A DNA stretch of 64,000 nucleotides. Origin: Diogma glabrata (Eukaryota; Arthropoda; Insecta; Diptera; Cylindrotomidae). The stretch lies in assembly GCA_963693315.1 (NCBI GenBank), contig OY856186.1:232026392-232090391 (forward strand). The letters run 5' to 3'. The position numbers and the translations under genes were made by a program. A model generated the notes under the pieces. The model had not been told where the DNA came from and ran no database searches. It saw only the letters and a program-made list of their open reading frames with translations. Positions 1 to 10,840 of this stretch are shown in pieces (position 1 is the first letter of the stretch; the number at the start of each line of letters is the position of its first letter).

Positions 1-2012
1 TTGTGTTCTATAGTACTTGCTGAATCGACTTTGCCTATTGCTTACTTCAAAGTTGGTTACAAGGGCGTTATTGACAACAATTAACTTGTGCGATATCTTG
101 TAGATAAGAAAGATGTATTCATAATCTATTAACTTGTGAATTGGTAAGATGGAATTGGAATATAAAGGTTTCGTAGGAAAGCGTGGTGGTAGATTGTACA
201 TATATTTTAGAGATTTGTTTTGTAAGATCTGTAGTTCATTTAATTTTGAAGACAATCCCGCTCCCCATATTGGTAATAGGTACAATAACTGAGAATTAAT
301 ATACGCATGATATAATTTATGTAGTACAGGGTGGTAAATGTATTTAGCGATACGTCTTAAAGCGCCTACATACGGTGCAATTTTTGATTTTACGAACTCT
401 ATGTGTGTTGTATAATTTAGCTTCTTACTGATATGTAGACCAAGATAGTTAATATGGTCAACCCTTTTAATCGTCTCACCGTTCACCGAAACACAATCAA
501 GCGAAGAATCCTGTAAGTCATAATTTTTCCAGTGGAAGATTATGTAATGGGTTTTTTTACAATTTAGCTGAAGGGAATTGAGAGAAAGCCAATGTTGGAG
601 AATTTTCAGGTCGTTTTCGATAGCTGTTTTTAGTTCAATATTATTTCTACAACTATAAATAATAGCTGCATCATCTGCAAATAATTGGATGTATCCCGTT
701 AACGGCAATGAAAAAATGTCATTTACATAGAGTAGGAACAGTATTGGTCCAAGAATTGATCCTTGGGGTACGCCACATTTCACTTTTAGTAATTCGGAGG
801 AATATTCATTTAATTGTACGAACTGCATCCTATTAGAAAGATAATTTTCGAGGAGTTTTAAGACATTCCCTCTAATTCCAGCTGCATGTAGTTTTTTGGA
901 GAGTGTGGTATAGTTTAAACAATCAAATACCTTCATGAAAACTATAAAGAGACAGGCTGTTTTTTTATTTTTTTCTAAGCTTCGATAAAGAGATTCAGTC
1001 ATATTGAGAGTTGCGGAGGGTGTGTTTGTATGTTTTTTAAATCCAAATTGGTTTTTATGGATAATATTGTTAAGATTAAGATGCTCCATTATCCGACTGT
1101 GCATCGCTCTTTCATATATTTTGGATATGACAGGAAGCACAGATATAGGCCTATAATTTCCCTTGTTGGATTTATCGCCGCCTTTAAAAATTGGAATAAT
1201 GCGGGCAATTTTTAGATAATCTGGAAAAGTATTGTTTTTAAAAGCTAAATTTATACCATCTCTGATAACTGGACCAAATTTTGCTAAGTTTGCTTTAAGA
1301 AATTTTGTTGAAATTCCATCAACTCCAGTTGACGCAGAAGAGTCAAGTTGATTTATTATACCGTTAATTTCATTAGTATCAACGGGACTAAAATCTGTAA
1401 GTTGGTGATGGGCTACAGAGTTAATAATGTTATGGCTTTGTTGATGGCAGTTTTTGGTATTTATCTGAAGACCTATATTGTTGAAGTGTTCGTTTAATGC
1501 CTTAACAACTAGTTCTTGATCGGATACGTTTGAATTGTTATGATTCAGGGTAATAGGTTCGACACTCTCACGTTGGGGGCGATTGTGTAAGATCTCATTT
1601 ATTATTCCCCATGTTTTCTTAGGATTATTTACATTGTCCATGAACTTATTGGAATAATATAAGCGTTTCTGAGTAACTATGAGATCATTGATTTCATGAC
1701 GAAGTCGTTTAAATTGTTCTAGAAAATATAGATTTAATGGATATTTTTTTTTTAGTTTATAAAACAGATCCCTTTCCTTCATTTTATTAAGCAACAGAGG
1801 AGTAGACCAGGCCTTATGATAACTTTTTTGAATTTTTTTGGTTTTGCTAGTACTTTGGCTTATTATTTTGCTTAGCTTATTATATAGATCTTCGAATGAG
1901 ATTAGAGAGAAGTCAATATTGGACAACTGATTTTGTATATTTCGGTAATCTATTTTTGTTACTGATTTATAAACCGGAATTTTTGTTTTGGTGTTATTGA
2001 TACTAGTCAATA
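1..2012 (-). pseudogene. Jockey-type LINE ORF2, reverse transcriptase part (runs off left edge)
   Basis: Read on the minus strand this is an uninterrupted frame of about 670 codons still open at base 1. It is the reverse transcriptase of a non-LTR retrotransposon, the enzyme that copies element RNA into DNA at a nicked target. Seen: a finger-region motif GNYRPISVLP, the block GVPQGSILGPILF near 740-790, and the catalytic FADDAAI near 680. The palm motif A reads CLFIVFMKVFD (around 925-955), where jockey-clade enzymes normally have an aspartate after FI; here the codon is GTT (Val), so this copy is probably catalytically dead. The frame is one base out of register with the endonuclease upstream (2016-2798); the shift falls in a short tandem repeat at 2015-2095. 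Family assignment to the jockey superfamily is from the motif style; the exact clade is inference. Confidence 0.85.
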
Positions 2013-2015
2013 TTA

Positions 2016-2092
2016 TTTATTAGTATTATGGTCACTAAGGTGTTTAGTATTATGGTCACTAAGGTAATAGTATTTATGGTCACTAAGGTGTG
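2016..2092. repeat. Three-copy 23-24 bp tandem repeat inside the LINE endonuclease
   Basis: The unit TAGTATTATGGTCACTAAGG plus a variable 3-4 base tail occurs three times in a row. On the minus strand each copy encodes LSDH, the catalytic SDH signature of the endonuclease. One copy is a base shorter than its neighbours and breaks the frame into the downstream reverse transcriptase. Replication slippage is the simplest explanation. Confidence 0.85.
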
Positions 2093-2798
2093 TTGTATTA
2101 TAAAGTATATGATAGTGATTGGTGAATTCTGTAGTGATAATATGGTCTATTAATGTATTGATACGATTTGAAGGACGAGTAAAGAACTCGGGTTTTATTT
2201 TATTAATGAATTGATAGGAATTACATTCTACGACACGTTTATACCGTGCTATAATGTGATCTTTTTGCAAAAGTCAATTAAGATTCACATCTCCTATAAC
2301 AGTAGCATGTACATATTTTTCTAGGTAGGAGTTTAAATATTCGAGAAATTCAATTTCATTAGTGTGTGGTGGTCTATAGATACCTATTATATGGAAGTTA
2401 GTAGTTTGGTATTTAATAACTAACACGTCGTTCTCTTTAAACGAATTGCCCTCAATGAAATTGAAATTCAATGATGGTTTAACAAAAATTGATATTCCCC
2501 CACCTGGTCTTTCACTTCGAATTTGATGGAATGCTGTATAATTATGTAAGTTGATAAACTTCAAGTCGTTGTCCTTCAAAAAAGTTTCGACACATATTAT
2601 GATCTCTATATCCATATTGAGTGATTGTATTAGCAACTCAAGCTTCTCGACTTTGTTTAGCAGCCTATTAATATTGATATATAGTATAGTCATACCGGCA
2701 ACATCCTTTGTATTAAAAGACTCCTTAAAGTCTTTAAGATCTAAAAAATGTTTATTAAGATTTTTCATCATTGTATACAATTTAAATGAGTTTACCAA
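2016..2798 (-). pseudogene. Jockey-type LINE ORF2, apurinic/apyrimidinic endonuclease part
   Basis: This is the N-terminal endonuclease that nicks the target for a non-LTR retrotransposon. Seen: TILYININRLLNKVEKLELL at the start (substrate-binding asparagine region), CVETFLKDND (catalytic Glu), GGGISIFVK, IGIYRPPH and IGDVNLN (the usual GDFN block, here GDVN). A single in-frame TGA at 2274-2276 follows GDVNLN, after which the same frame continues through DHIITTEF to the conserved SDH motif. There three near-identical copies of a 23-24 bp unit (about 2020-2090) repeat LSDH three times, and the 23-bp copy throws the frame off before the RT. The 5' side ends at the BEL/Pao target duplication (2797-2801), so upstream coding continues beyond 9919. 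Confidence 0.8.
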
Positions 2799-2801
2799 TT
2801 G

Positions 2802-3431
2802 TGTTGTTGTTGGAGCTTAATTATATAAAACAACTATATTTGTTAATTGTTTTAAGCTCTTATTCCTTTCAACTTAATCAAAAGGAATAATTATTGTTCG
2901 TACTGTTAAATAAAACACTTTATTTTTTTTATTTTAAATTAAATTATATGATTTTATTTATTTTTATTTATGTTTAACATGTATATATATATATTGATAG
3001 GTATCTTAGATGAGACTGCTAAAAAAAATAATTTTAATTCTAAAAATGTAAATGTTGATTTTTTTTTATTTCTTTATTGAAGGTGGTCCAAATTAAAAAA
3101 CTAAGATTAAAATTATTTTCATTGGTTATCATTGGTTATCAATTATGAAGGGAGTTGAAACAAATATGAATATAAAGTTAAACAAAATAAGGAAAGGGAA
3201 GAAATTATTGAAAGTTTTATTATTAATATTTGGGAATTTCCGAAATTATAAAAAATGAAAATCTGCATGCCAGATGTTAAATTTATTTTGAGAAAAAGTG
3301 GATTTTACGTTAATAAAGATTTTAAAATGTTTATGACATATAATAAAAGTAAACTAAAAAAAAGGATAACCAACGATTATTTTAAATTTAAAAGAAAAAT
3401 GTTAAATATTTATATAGGGCGAACCTCAACA
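2802..3431 (-). repeat. BEL/Pao 3' LTR
   Basis: 630-bp copy of the terminal repeat, downstream of pol in the sense direction. In sense orientation it begins TGTTGAGGTTCGCCCTATAT, with a TATATAAATA stretch a few bases in. Compared with the other LTR it has two extra bases in a TA run and two substitutions. Confidence 0.95.
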
Positions 3432-3609
3432 TGCCGGGCCCCTTGAACGATTCTGTTCAAAATAGTAATAAAAATTATAGGATTATTTACATTTTAATTG
3501 ATTAAATAATTATTATGTATGAAATGTTATTAAGTAATTGTTATGATAATTGGTTTAATTGAATTTTTTTTTTTATAAAAAATCTTAATACTAGATATTG
3601 ATTTATAAG

Positions 3610-6600
3610 CTATGTTTCTATAGGTAACGGTGCTAGCTGCTTTATGCTACGTTTGTATTGTCCATTTGGAGTTTTAACTGTCACGACTCGAACGATACCA
3701 TCATTCCCAGGATGAATTTCAATAATTTTTCCTAGCTTCCACCGCATAGGAGGTAAATTATCTTCCTTGAATAAAACAATTGTTTCAGTTTTTATGTTAT
3801 CTGTAGCTCCAGTGTGCCATTTTTTTCGAACAGTAAGTTCATGAAGGTATTCCTTGCTCCAGCGTGACCAAAAATGTTGCTTTAATTGTTGAACGTGTTG
3901 CCAAGATGATAATCTTGGTGATGGAACATCTGAAAAGTTGCTCTCAGGCAAATTTGTTAACGAATCGCCGATTAAAAAGTGACCTGGTGTTAAAACACTC
4001 AAGTCATTAGGATCTGATGACATGGGAGTTAATGGACGGGAATTTAAAATGGCTTCAATTTCATTAACATAGGTCATTAATGTTTCAAATGTCAAAAGTG
4101 TGTCCCCGATTACGCGAGTTACATGGTGTTTAAATGACTTCACTGCAGCTTCCCAGAGACCGCCAAAGTTGGGTGAACGTGGTGGAATAAAATGCCATGT
4201 AATATTTTCATTTGCTAACATGTTTGAAATTGTAGAAGTTTGATCATTCGATTTTAAAAATTTACTGATTTCGTCTAGCTCTCGTTTAGCACCAACAAAA
4301 TTAGTGGCATTATCAGAATAAAGATCTGAAGATTTGCCTCTTCGTGCAAAGAATCTACGTAGTGCTGCTAGAAATGCCTCTGCTGTCAGGTCTTGAACCA
4401 ATTCAATATGTATTGCCTTAGTGGCAAAACACACAAAAGTTGCAGCGTATATTTTAACTTTATTGCGGTTGCGAAATCGTTTTTCTTTTATGTAAAATGG
4501 ACCACAGAAGTCTATGCCCGTTTGTAAAAATGGTCGTTTAAACACTAAGCGGTTCTTTGGTAAATTTCCCATTTCGTATTGTGTGATTGGTGGTTTAGCA
4601 CGAAAACAAAGAATAAATTTATGTATAATAGATTTTACAGCATTACGACCATTAATGATCCAAAAAGATGAACGTATTGCACAAAGGGTAGCTTGAGCGC
4701 CACTGTGTTTATTTTTTATATGAGTTTCACGAATAATTAGATTTGTTACGTAATGATTAGATGGAAGTAAAATAGGATGCTTTTGGTTATAAGTCAGTTC
4801 TGATAGTCTTAACCGACCGCCTACACGTAGTACACCGTCTGTGTCAATAAATGGAGAGAGTGGAGCCAACTTCCCGGTATAGCATTTATTTGATTTAAGT
4901 AAATGAATTTCTCGTTGAAATTCATCATATTGTATAATTTTCATAATGGTTGTTGAAGAAGCTTGCAATTCATTAACACAGAGAGGTCCGATTATTTTTT
5001 GTTTTCGACATTTGATATTGATAAATCTAATTACGTATGCTATTATTCGCTTGAAAGTTTTAAATGAAGAATAACGTTTAAAGTCAATAGGAAGATCTGG
5101 TTTTGGTATGCACGAGAGCACAAAGGTTTCACGTAGTTCTGGTAGGTCGATTGGAGTCATATCGCATTTTGGCCACTGTGTTTGACGTTCAATAAGCCAA
5201 TTGGGACTGTTTATCCAAAATTGGTTTAAATAAAGTTCAGAAGGAAGAAGTCCACGAGAAATCATATCAGCTGGATTATGTTTTGTTGAAACATGTCCCC
5301 ACGAAGCGTTATATTTAACGTTTTGTATTTCAGACATACGATTTCTAACAAATGTTTTAAGTGAATTGGATGGTGTTTTTATCCAATGTAAAACAATAGT
5401 AGAGTCGCTCCAAAGATATATGTCATCAAATTTTATATTTTTTAATGCTTGTAATGTGACTTCAACGAGATTTGAAAGAAGATGAGCAGCACAAAGTTCT
5501 AGTCGCGGTATAGAACGAGATTTTAATGGCGCTACACGAGATTTGGAGTTTAAAATAACAGATGTACAATGACCATAGTTGTCTTCGGAACGAATATATA
5601 GACATGCACCATATGCGCGTTCACTTGCATCAGAAAATCCATGAAGTTGTAAGGTTGTTCGTTCGCTCAATATTGTTCTCCGTGGTATTGACATTTTCTC
5701 TAACAATGGTAATTCAGATCGATATTGCATCCAGAAAGTATAAAGGTAAGCGGGAATGGATTCGTCCCATTCAAGTTTAAGCTGCCATAAAGTTTGCATT
5801 AGTATTTTTGCTTTAACGATAGTGGGGCCAACTAGACCCAAAGGGTCAAATAAGCGGGCAATTTCTGAAAGGATTATTCGTTTAGTGATCTTAGTAGTAT
5901 TACAGTCTAAATTAACTGTATAACAAATTAAATCTTTTTTAGGATTCCATTGAATGCCTAATGTTTTTATATTTTCATCAAGATCTAATTTAATATATTT
6001 GTCATCAGATTTATCAACAAGATCGTTAGTAAGTTTTGGCTCGTTAGAAGACCATTGACGTAAATTTATACCAGCAGTCTTCGTCACAGCAATTAATTCA
6101 TTTCTAATCAACAAGGCTTCATCAAAAGTTTCAGCACCTGTTAGTAAATCGTCTACGTAAAAATCTTCGTAGAGGATACGAGCAGCAACTGGATAATTAA
6201 CCCTTTCATCGTCGGCTAGTTTATGTAGAATTTTCGCAGATAAATAAGAAGAAGGGGCTTGGCCATATGTAACGGTATTTAATTGAAAAACTTGAACTGG
6301 CGTTTTGCTAGAGTATCTCCATAATATTTTTTGGTATATTCTATGTTCTGGATGAACTATAATTTGTCTATACATTTTTTCAGCGTCAGCTGTTAAAACA
6401 TAGACGTGTACTCGAAATCGTAAGGTTAGAAAAAATAAGTCATCCTGAACCTTGGGCCCAACTAACAAAACGTCATTTAGTGAAATGCCAGTGGTTGTCT
6501 TGGCAGATGCGTCAAAAACCACACGTATTTTTGTTGTTAAACTGGAAGCTTTGAATACGGCGTGATGAGGCAAATAGTAACCTTCGTTTGTGTTATGATT

Positions 6601-8592
6601 TTCGCAAAGTGACATGTGGTTTAACTTTTCGTATTTTCGCATAAAATCAACGTATTGCTTCCACTGTTTGGGCTTATCAACAAAGGAACGCTCTAAAGAT
6701 AAAAATCGTCTCAATGCCGAATTATATGAATTTCCAAGGTTTGGTTTGTTAGTACTAAAAGGCAGTTTTACTATGAATTTACCAGTTATTTCATCACGTT
6801 TAGTATGTTGTGCAAAATGAGATTCACACTCTTGATCTTCAACCGATAAAAGTTTTTTGTTAGGGCCTTCTTCAATCTCCCAAAACCTAGTAATATTTGT
6901 ATTTAAAATGTCTAATGAAATGTTGCACATAACTGGTTCTTGAGGATCTTCGTTTAGAATCCTACCAGATATTATCCAACCAAGTTGAGTTTTTTGCAAA
7001 ACCGCGGAAGGTTTAGCTATTGCAATTTGACCGATGGAAAGTAAATTATAAAATATCTCAGCGCCCAGTAGAGCATCGATATCGCGTGGTTTATCAAATT
7101 CTGGATCAGCAAGGGTTATATTGGTTGGAATGGTTAACTGATTTTTGCATAGCTGAATAGATGGCAATCGACCAGTAATTTTTGGAATAATGAGAAAATT
7201 AAGCTCTTTAGTATATCGTGTGCTTCTTGAAATAATTTTAGCCACTATAGATTTAGAGATATTGGTTTGAATTTGATGAATGCCGATTACAGGTATATTA
7301 ATTTGTGTTTGAGGAAGTTTTAGAATAGAAGCACAGCGCTCAGTTATAAAATTTGATTGAGAACCAGAATCTAACAGTATTCGACATTCGTGAGAATTGT
7401 TGTCTTTGTCAAGTATATTTATAATTGCTGTGGAAAGTAGAACTTGTGATGGTACGTTAGCATATAATTTAGCGAAATTTGACACAACGGTATTTTCAGG
7501 TTCGTGATGAAGAAGTGTATGATGCCTTTTATGGCAGGTTTTACATCTCGATAGAGATTGACATGTAGAAACCGTATGATTTGAACGAAAACAATTAATA
7601 CAAAGCCTGGCGTTTTTTATTAAATCAAAACGCTCACTTGAGGTTTTATTTTCGAATGTATCACAAGCTGATGTATAATGAGGACCTTTACACAGATTAC
7701 ATGCTATTGGGAGCTTTGTAGAGTTTTCAGTTGAAGTTAAGGTAGTATGAGAATTTTTAAAATTTGGAATTTTGCGTTTAGCAAGAGAGGGACCTGCATG
7801 ATTTGGTTTTTTTTCACTATCTTCTTCTAAAACGCGTTGTCTTTCATGTAAAAACTGTAACAACTCATGCATGGATGGAAATTTAATTTTTTGATTAAGT
7901 TCTTTCCATTTACGACGGGTTTCTTCATCTAATTTTGATGTTATAGCGTAAACTGGAAATGCTTCTAGAAAAGGTTTATTTAAGGCTTCCAAGGCACAAT
8001 AATGTTTAGTCGCAACATCAATAATTTCACCAATCGATTTTTCCGTTGCTTTTGTACAATGAGGTATTTCAAAGATTGCTTTTATTCGTTTGTTAGCAGC
8101 GGCAACGGGATTGTCAAAACTTTTTTCCAAAATAGACCAAGCTAAATTATAATGACGACCTGTTGTTTCAATAGATTCTATTTTAAAAAGTGCCTTTCCG
8201 GTTAAGCAAGATTTTAAATACATCAGTTTTTCAGAGTCTCGTAATCTTGAATTATTATGAATTGATGCTTTGAATGAATCGGCGAAACTTGGCCAGTTTT
8301 CACAAGTGTTATTAAATTTGGGTAACTGCATAGTTGGCATTTTTACATGCGAAATTGAAAGTTCGTTTGAAGAATGAATATTAGAACTTGAAGTTGGATC
8401 TACTGTATTTGAGATTAAAGGTGGCGTTAAATTTTCGTCTTCAACGCCGACTGGAATCGATATTGTATTTGTACTATCGGGTTTATGGTTATTTAAGAAA
8501 GTTTCAGCCTTCGATGTGTACTCATAGAAGGCGTCTGAAAATATAGTACGTTCTGTTATCTGTCCGTCCAATTCATTTTCCCTACATAACAA
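3610..8592 (-). CDS. BEL/Pao gag-pol polyprotein (main frame)
   Basis: A 1660-residue frame encoding the structural and enzymatic proteins of the retrotransposon. Approximate order: Gag of the DUF1759 type (residues 85-250); zinc knuckles with CNLCKGPHYTSAC and CINCFRSNHTVSTC (295-350); aspartic protease, DUF1758 type, with LLDSGSQSNF (near 405); reverse transcriptase with LTADAEKMYRQI and the catalytic FYVDD (near 812); RNase H with GFSDAS (near 985) and LWSDS; integrase with an H-H zinc region (near 1290) and core residues in GIDFCGPF, LYSDNATNF and PNFGGLWEAA (near 1360, 1427, 1477); and a C-terminal DUF5641-like domain. One oddity: the CxxC of the integrase zinc finger reads FILCF, so the first cysteine seems lost. 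The true start lies upstream: the Gag N-terminus is in another frame (8595-8807), joined through a one-base shift at an A/T run near 8651. Otherwise the frame is intact, as expected of a young copy. Confidence 0.96.
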   Translation of the reverse strand: MLCRENELDGQITERTIFSDAFYEYTSKAETFLNNHKPDSTNTISIPVGVEDENLTPPLISNTVDPTSSSNIHSSNELSISHVKMPTMQLPKFNNTCENWPSFADSFKASIHNNSRLRDSEKLMYLKSCLTGKALFKIESIETTGRHYNLAWSILEKSFDNPVAAANKRIKAIFEIPHCTKATEKSIGEIIDVATKHYCALEALNKPFLEAFPVYAITSKLDEETRRKWKELNQKIKFPSMHELLQFLHERQRVLEEDSEKKPNHAGPSLAKRKIPNFKNSHTTLTSTENSTKLPIACNLCKGPHYTSACDTFENKTSSERFDLIKNARLCINCFRSNHTVSTCQSLSRCKTCHKRHHTLLHHEPENTVVSNFAKLYANVPSQVLLSTAIINILDKDNNSHECRILLDSGSQSNFITERCASILKLPQTQINIPVIGIHQIQTNISKSIVAKIISRSTRYTKELNFLIIPKITGRLPSIQLCKNQLTIPTNITLADPEFDKPRDIDALLGAEIFYNLLSIGQIAIAKPSAVLQKTQLGWIISGRILNEDPQEPVMCNISLDILNTNITRFWEIEEGPNKKLLSVEDQECESHFAQHTKRDEITGKFIVKLPFSTNKPNLGNSYNSALRRFLSLERSFVDKPKQWKQYVDFMRKYEKLNHMSLCENHNTNEGYYLPHHAVFKASSLTTKIRVVFDASAKTTTGISLNDVLLVGPKVQDDLFFLTLRFRVHVYVLTADAEKMYRQIIVHPEHRIYQKILWRYSSKTPVQVFQLNTVTYGQAPSSYLSAKILHKLADDERVNYPVAARILYEDFYVDDLLTGAETFDEALLIRNELIAVTKTAGINLRQWSSNEPKLTNDLVDKSDDKYIKLDLDENIKTLGIQWNPKKDLICYTVNLDCNTTKITKRIILSEIARLFDPLGLVGPTIVKAKILMQTLWQLKLEWDESIPAYLYTFWMQYRSELPLLEKMSIPRRTILSERTTLQLHGFSDASERAYGACLYIRSEDNYGHCTSVILNSKSRVAPLKSRSIPRLELCAAHLLSNLVEVTLQALKNIKFDDIYLWSDSTIVLHWIKTPSNSLKTFVRNRMSEIQNVKYNASWGHVSTKHNPADMISRGLLPSELYLNQFWINSPNWLIERQTQWPKCDMTPIDLPELRETFVLSCIPKPDLPIDFKRYSSFKTFKRIIAYVIRFINIKCRKQKIIGPLCVNELQASSTTIMKIIQYDEFQREIHLLKSNKCYTGKLAPLSPFIDTDGVLRVGGRLRLSELTYNQKHPILLPSNHYVTNLIIRETHIKNKHSGAQATLCAIRSSFWIINGRNAVKSIIHKFILCFRAKPPITQYEMGNLPKNRLVFKRPFLQTGIDFCGPFYIKEKRFRNRNKVKIYAATFVCFATKAIHIELVQDLTAEAFLAALRRFFARRGKSSDLYSDNATNFVGAKRELDEISKFLKSNDQTSTISNMLANENITWHFIPPRSPNFGGLWEAAVKSFKHHVTRVIGDTLLTFETLMTYVNEIEAILNSRPLTPMSSDPNDLSVLTPGHFLIGDSLTNLPESNFSDVPSPRLSSWQHVQQLKQHFWSRWSKEYLHELTVRKKWHTGATDNIKTETIVLFKEDNLPPMRWKLGKIIEIHPGNDGIVRVVTVKTPNGQYKRSIKQLAPLPIET

Positions 8593-8594
8593 AT

Positions 8595-8807
8595 CTAATT
8601 CGTCTTGAACGCGTTCATATTTCTCGAAGTCTTTATAAATTGAATCTGTTCTTTTTTTAATTGAAGAATGTCGTCACATTTTGATATGTCATCAACAAAC
8701 TTTTTAAACCGCGTGAGTTTGCCTTTTAAAACACCACGTTGTTTAACGAAATGGGAAATACTTTTGACATCTTCACTAGAACGTTCGATTAATGAAATGT
8801 CAGACAT
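8595..8807 (-). CDS. BEL/Pao Gag N-terminus, separated by a one-base frameshift
   Basis: This frame starts at an ATG (8805-8807) and encodes 70 residues beginning MSDISLIERSSEDVKSI, with RGVLKGKLTRFKKFVDD, the usual opening of BEL/Pao Gag proteins. After LKKEQIQ it leaves the main frame: the alternative frame continues coherently as TDSIYKDFEKYERVQDELDL into the large polyprotein. The change falls at a homopolymer of seven T (plus strand, about 8651-8657), so it may be a recent indel or a sequencing error. Without it, gag-pol would be one frame of about 1720 residues. Confidence 0.85.
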   Translation of the reverse strand: MSDISLIERSSEDVKSISHFVKQRGVLKGKLTRFKKFVDDISKCDDILQLKKEQIQFIKTSRNMNAFKTN

Positions 8808-9272
8808 TTTAACACGATTTTAACACGAGTAGAAATTAAAATAAAGGTATAAAAAACGGCAATTTTTTAACAAATAAAATAGAGAGACTTACCACCTTTG
8901 ATGTTTTCTTGTAAAATATGTAGTTTTTTCGTCAACTATATGTGGTTGGTTCCTCCAATTAAACGTAATGTAATGTTGAATGTAATTGTGTCACTTCTTT
9001 GAAAAACTGCGTTTCGTTGCAGATTTTTCTTTTATTCACAATAATATTTTTAAAACACTTTGCTGCGTTGCGTTGCAGGCTTTTAATATATACGTATACA
9101 TGTGTAATTATAATTTTAGATTGTTTTTATGTTTCACTTCAAATTGTACATTTTATGACACACTTTGTTTTATATTATTTTTTTTTATATTGAATTATTA
9201 TTTTTTATATTATGATTAAACGTTGCGTTACGTTGCAAGTTGATACGATAGTCTCAAATCCGTATTGTTGAA

Positions 9273-9290
9273 TCCGGCTCGAAGGACCAA
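9273..9290 (-). promoter_or_regulatory. Primer-binding site, complementary to tRNA-Tyr 3' end
   Basis: On the sense (minus) strand the bases next to the 5' LTR read TGGTCCTTCGAGCCGGAT. This is the exact complement of the conserved 3' end of eukaryotic cytosolic tRNA-Tyr (ending CCGGCTCGAAGGA plus CCA), the primer for minus-strand DNA synthesis. Position directly inside the 5' LTR supports the role. The tRNA match is from general knowledge of tRNA-Tyr, not from a tRNA in this window. Confidence 0.85.
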
Positions 9291-9918
9291 TGTTGTTGTT
9301 GGAGCTTAATTATATAAAACAACTATATTTGTTAATTGTTTTAAGCTCTTATTCCTTTCAACTTAATCAAAAGGAATAATTATTGTTCGTACTGTTATAT
9401 AAAACACTTTATTTTTTTTATTTTAAATTAAATTATATGATTTTATTTATTTTTATTTATGTTTAACATGTATATATATATTGATAGGTATCTTAGATGA
9501 GACTGCTAAAAAAAATAATTTTAATTCTAAAAATGTAAATGTTGATTTTTTTTTATTTCTTTATTGAAGGTGGTCCAAATTAAAAAACTAAGATTAAAAT
9601 TATTTTCATTGGTTATCATTGGTTATCAATTATGAAGGGAGTTGAAACAAATATGAATATAAAGTTAAACAAAATAAGGAAAGGGAAGAAATTATTGAAA
9701 GTTTTATTATTAATATTTGGGAATTTCCGAAATTATAAAAAATGAAAATCTGCATGCCAGATGTTAAATTTATTTTGAGAAAAAGTGGATTTTACGTTAA
9801 TAAAGATTTTAAAATGTTTATGACATATAATAAAAGTAAACTAAAAAAAAGGATAACCAACGATTATTTTAAATTTAAAAGAAAAATGTTAAATATTTAT
9901 ATAGGGTGAACCTCAACA
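9291..9918 (-). repeat. BEL/Pao 5' LTR
   Basis: 628-bp copy of the terminal repeat at the sense 5' end of the element. It should carry the promoter. The primer-binding site follows one base inside the element (9273-9290) and the target duplication AATTG lies outside it at 9919-9923. Confidence 0.95.
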
Positions 9919-10099
9919 AATTGTTTAGCAGATTTTTCTAGATTTTATAGTGTGCAAGACTTATTTGTCTCCAAAATATTATTAGTAGCAAAAATCTAAA
10001 AGTAAAGAGAAAAGAAAATTTTTAGAGGTTTAAAAATTAAGTTAAATATTAGAGTAACGTTGGTAAAGAAGTGGAGTTTTTAAGCTGGGTAAAAGTAAT

Positions 10100-10840
10100 C
10101 AAGATGGTTTATCAGTGGTGATTATCGTTTTAGTTAATTTGTTGATGTCGTCGGCCGTTCTAATCAAGATGGTTTGTTTGTCTTCTTTCTTTAATCGCAC
10201 GTACACATTGCCCTTATAGTGCCAACGAGAATCTGTGACTCCTTCATTCTTTAATTTATTTAGTTGCCTCATGAGATGAAGATATTCAGGAATGAGTTTG
10301 TCCAGTATGAAAATCTTTCCTTGACTTTCAGTTGGCCATAATTGTCTCGCAAATAAAGGACCACACTCCTTATAATTTTTTATAAAAATTTCCTTAACTG
10401 TGTAGTCCCGGAATTTAATTGACAGATGGAGATACTTTAAGTTTGCATCCTTGTTGCTTGAAACAATTTTTTTCGTTGAGCTAACAATGTTGTGTAGTCC
10501 AATATTATATATAGAGTCAAGTTTTTTACGACTTCTTGGATATTGTTGATATCGATTGGAAGACCGGTCAAAATGATTTCATCGTTTAGATCCTTTTGTC
10601 TCAAATAGTTTAATTGGGAGATAATTTTAATATTTTCTGTTTCCAGCTCAGAATTTTTTTCCGCCAGTTCTTTTATATTTTTTTTTAATTTGCCGATTTT
10701 CTGTTGTTAATGCTGCAATCGAGTTATTAATTGAATCGATTTTTATGTCTATCAATTTGCTTAATTGTTCATTTGACATTAGTATTGCAGCCATCATTTG
10801 CTTTGGTGTTGGGTTTTCAATGTCGGTAAATTTACTGTGT
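10100..10840 (-). pseudogene. LINE ORF1 (coiled coil plus FP25K-like C-terminal domain), frameshifted
   Basis: On the minus strand the sequence reads as the RNA-binding ORF1 of the LINE that contains the BEL/Pao element. Seen in successive frames: MMAAILMSNEQLSKLIDIK near 10800; a Lys/Glu-rich coiled-coil stretch (KNIKELAEKNSELETENI, about 10690-10640); DEIILTGLPIDI near 10580, a phrase typical of insect LINE ORF1 proteins; and a C-terminal part with YLHLMRQLNKLKNEGV and WHYKGNVYVRLKKEDK (about 10260-10180), resembling the Baculo_FP_C domain. At least one frameshift occurs in the poly-A run near 10680 and another near 10490. Position fits: ORF1 lies upstream of the endonuclease, the two now 7.1 kb apart because of the insertion. 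Confidence 0.7.

Larger units (their letters stand above)
2802..9918 (-). mobile_element. BEL/Pao LTR retrotransposon, complete, recently inserted
   Basis: Two direct repeats (2802-3431 and 9291-9918) bound a 5.9-kb interior with a gag-pol frame on the minus strand. Both repeats start TGTTG and end CAACA. The 5 bases AATTG occur just outside both ends (2797-2801 and 9919-9923), a perfect target-site duplication. The two LTRs differ by only two substitutions and one TA-dinucleotide indel that I can see, so the insertion is young. It lies inside an older jockey-type LINE on the same strand, between its ORF1 (10.1-10.8 kb) and endonuclease. The total length of 7117 bp is normal for the family. 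Confidence 0.97.
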
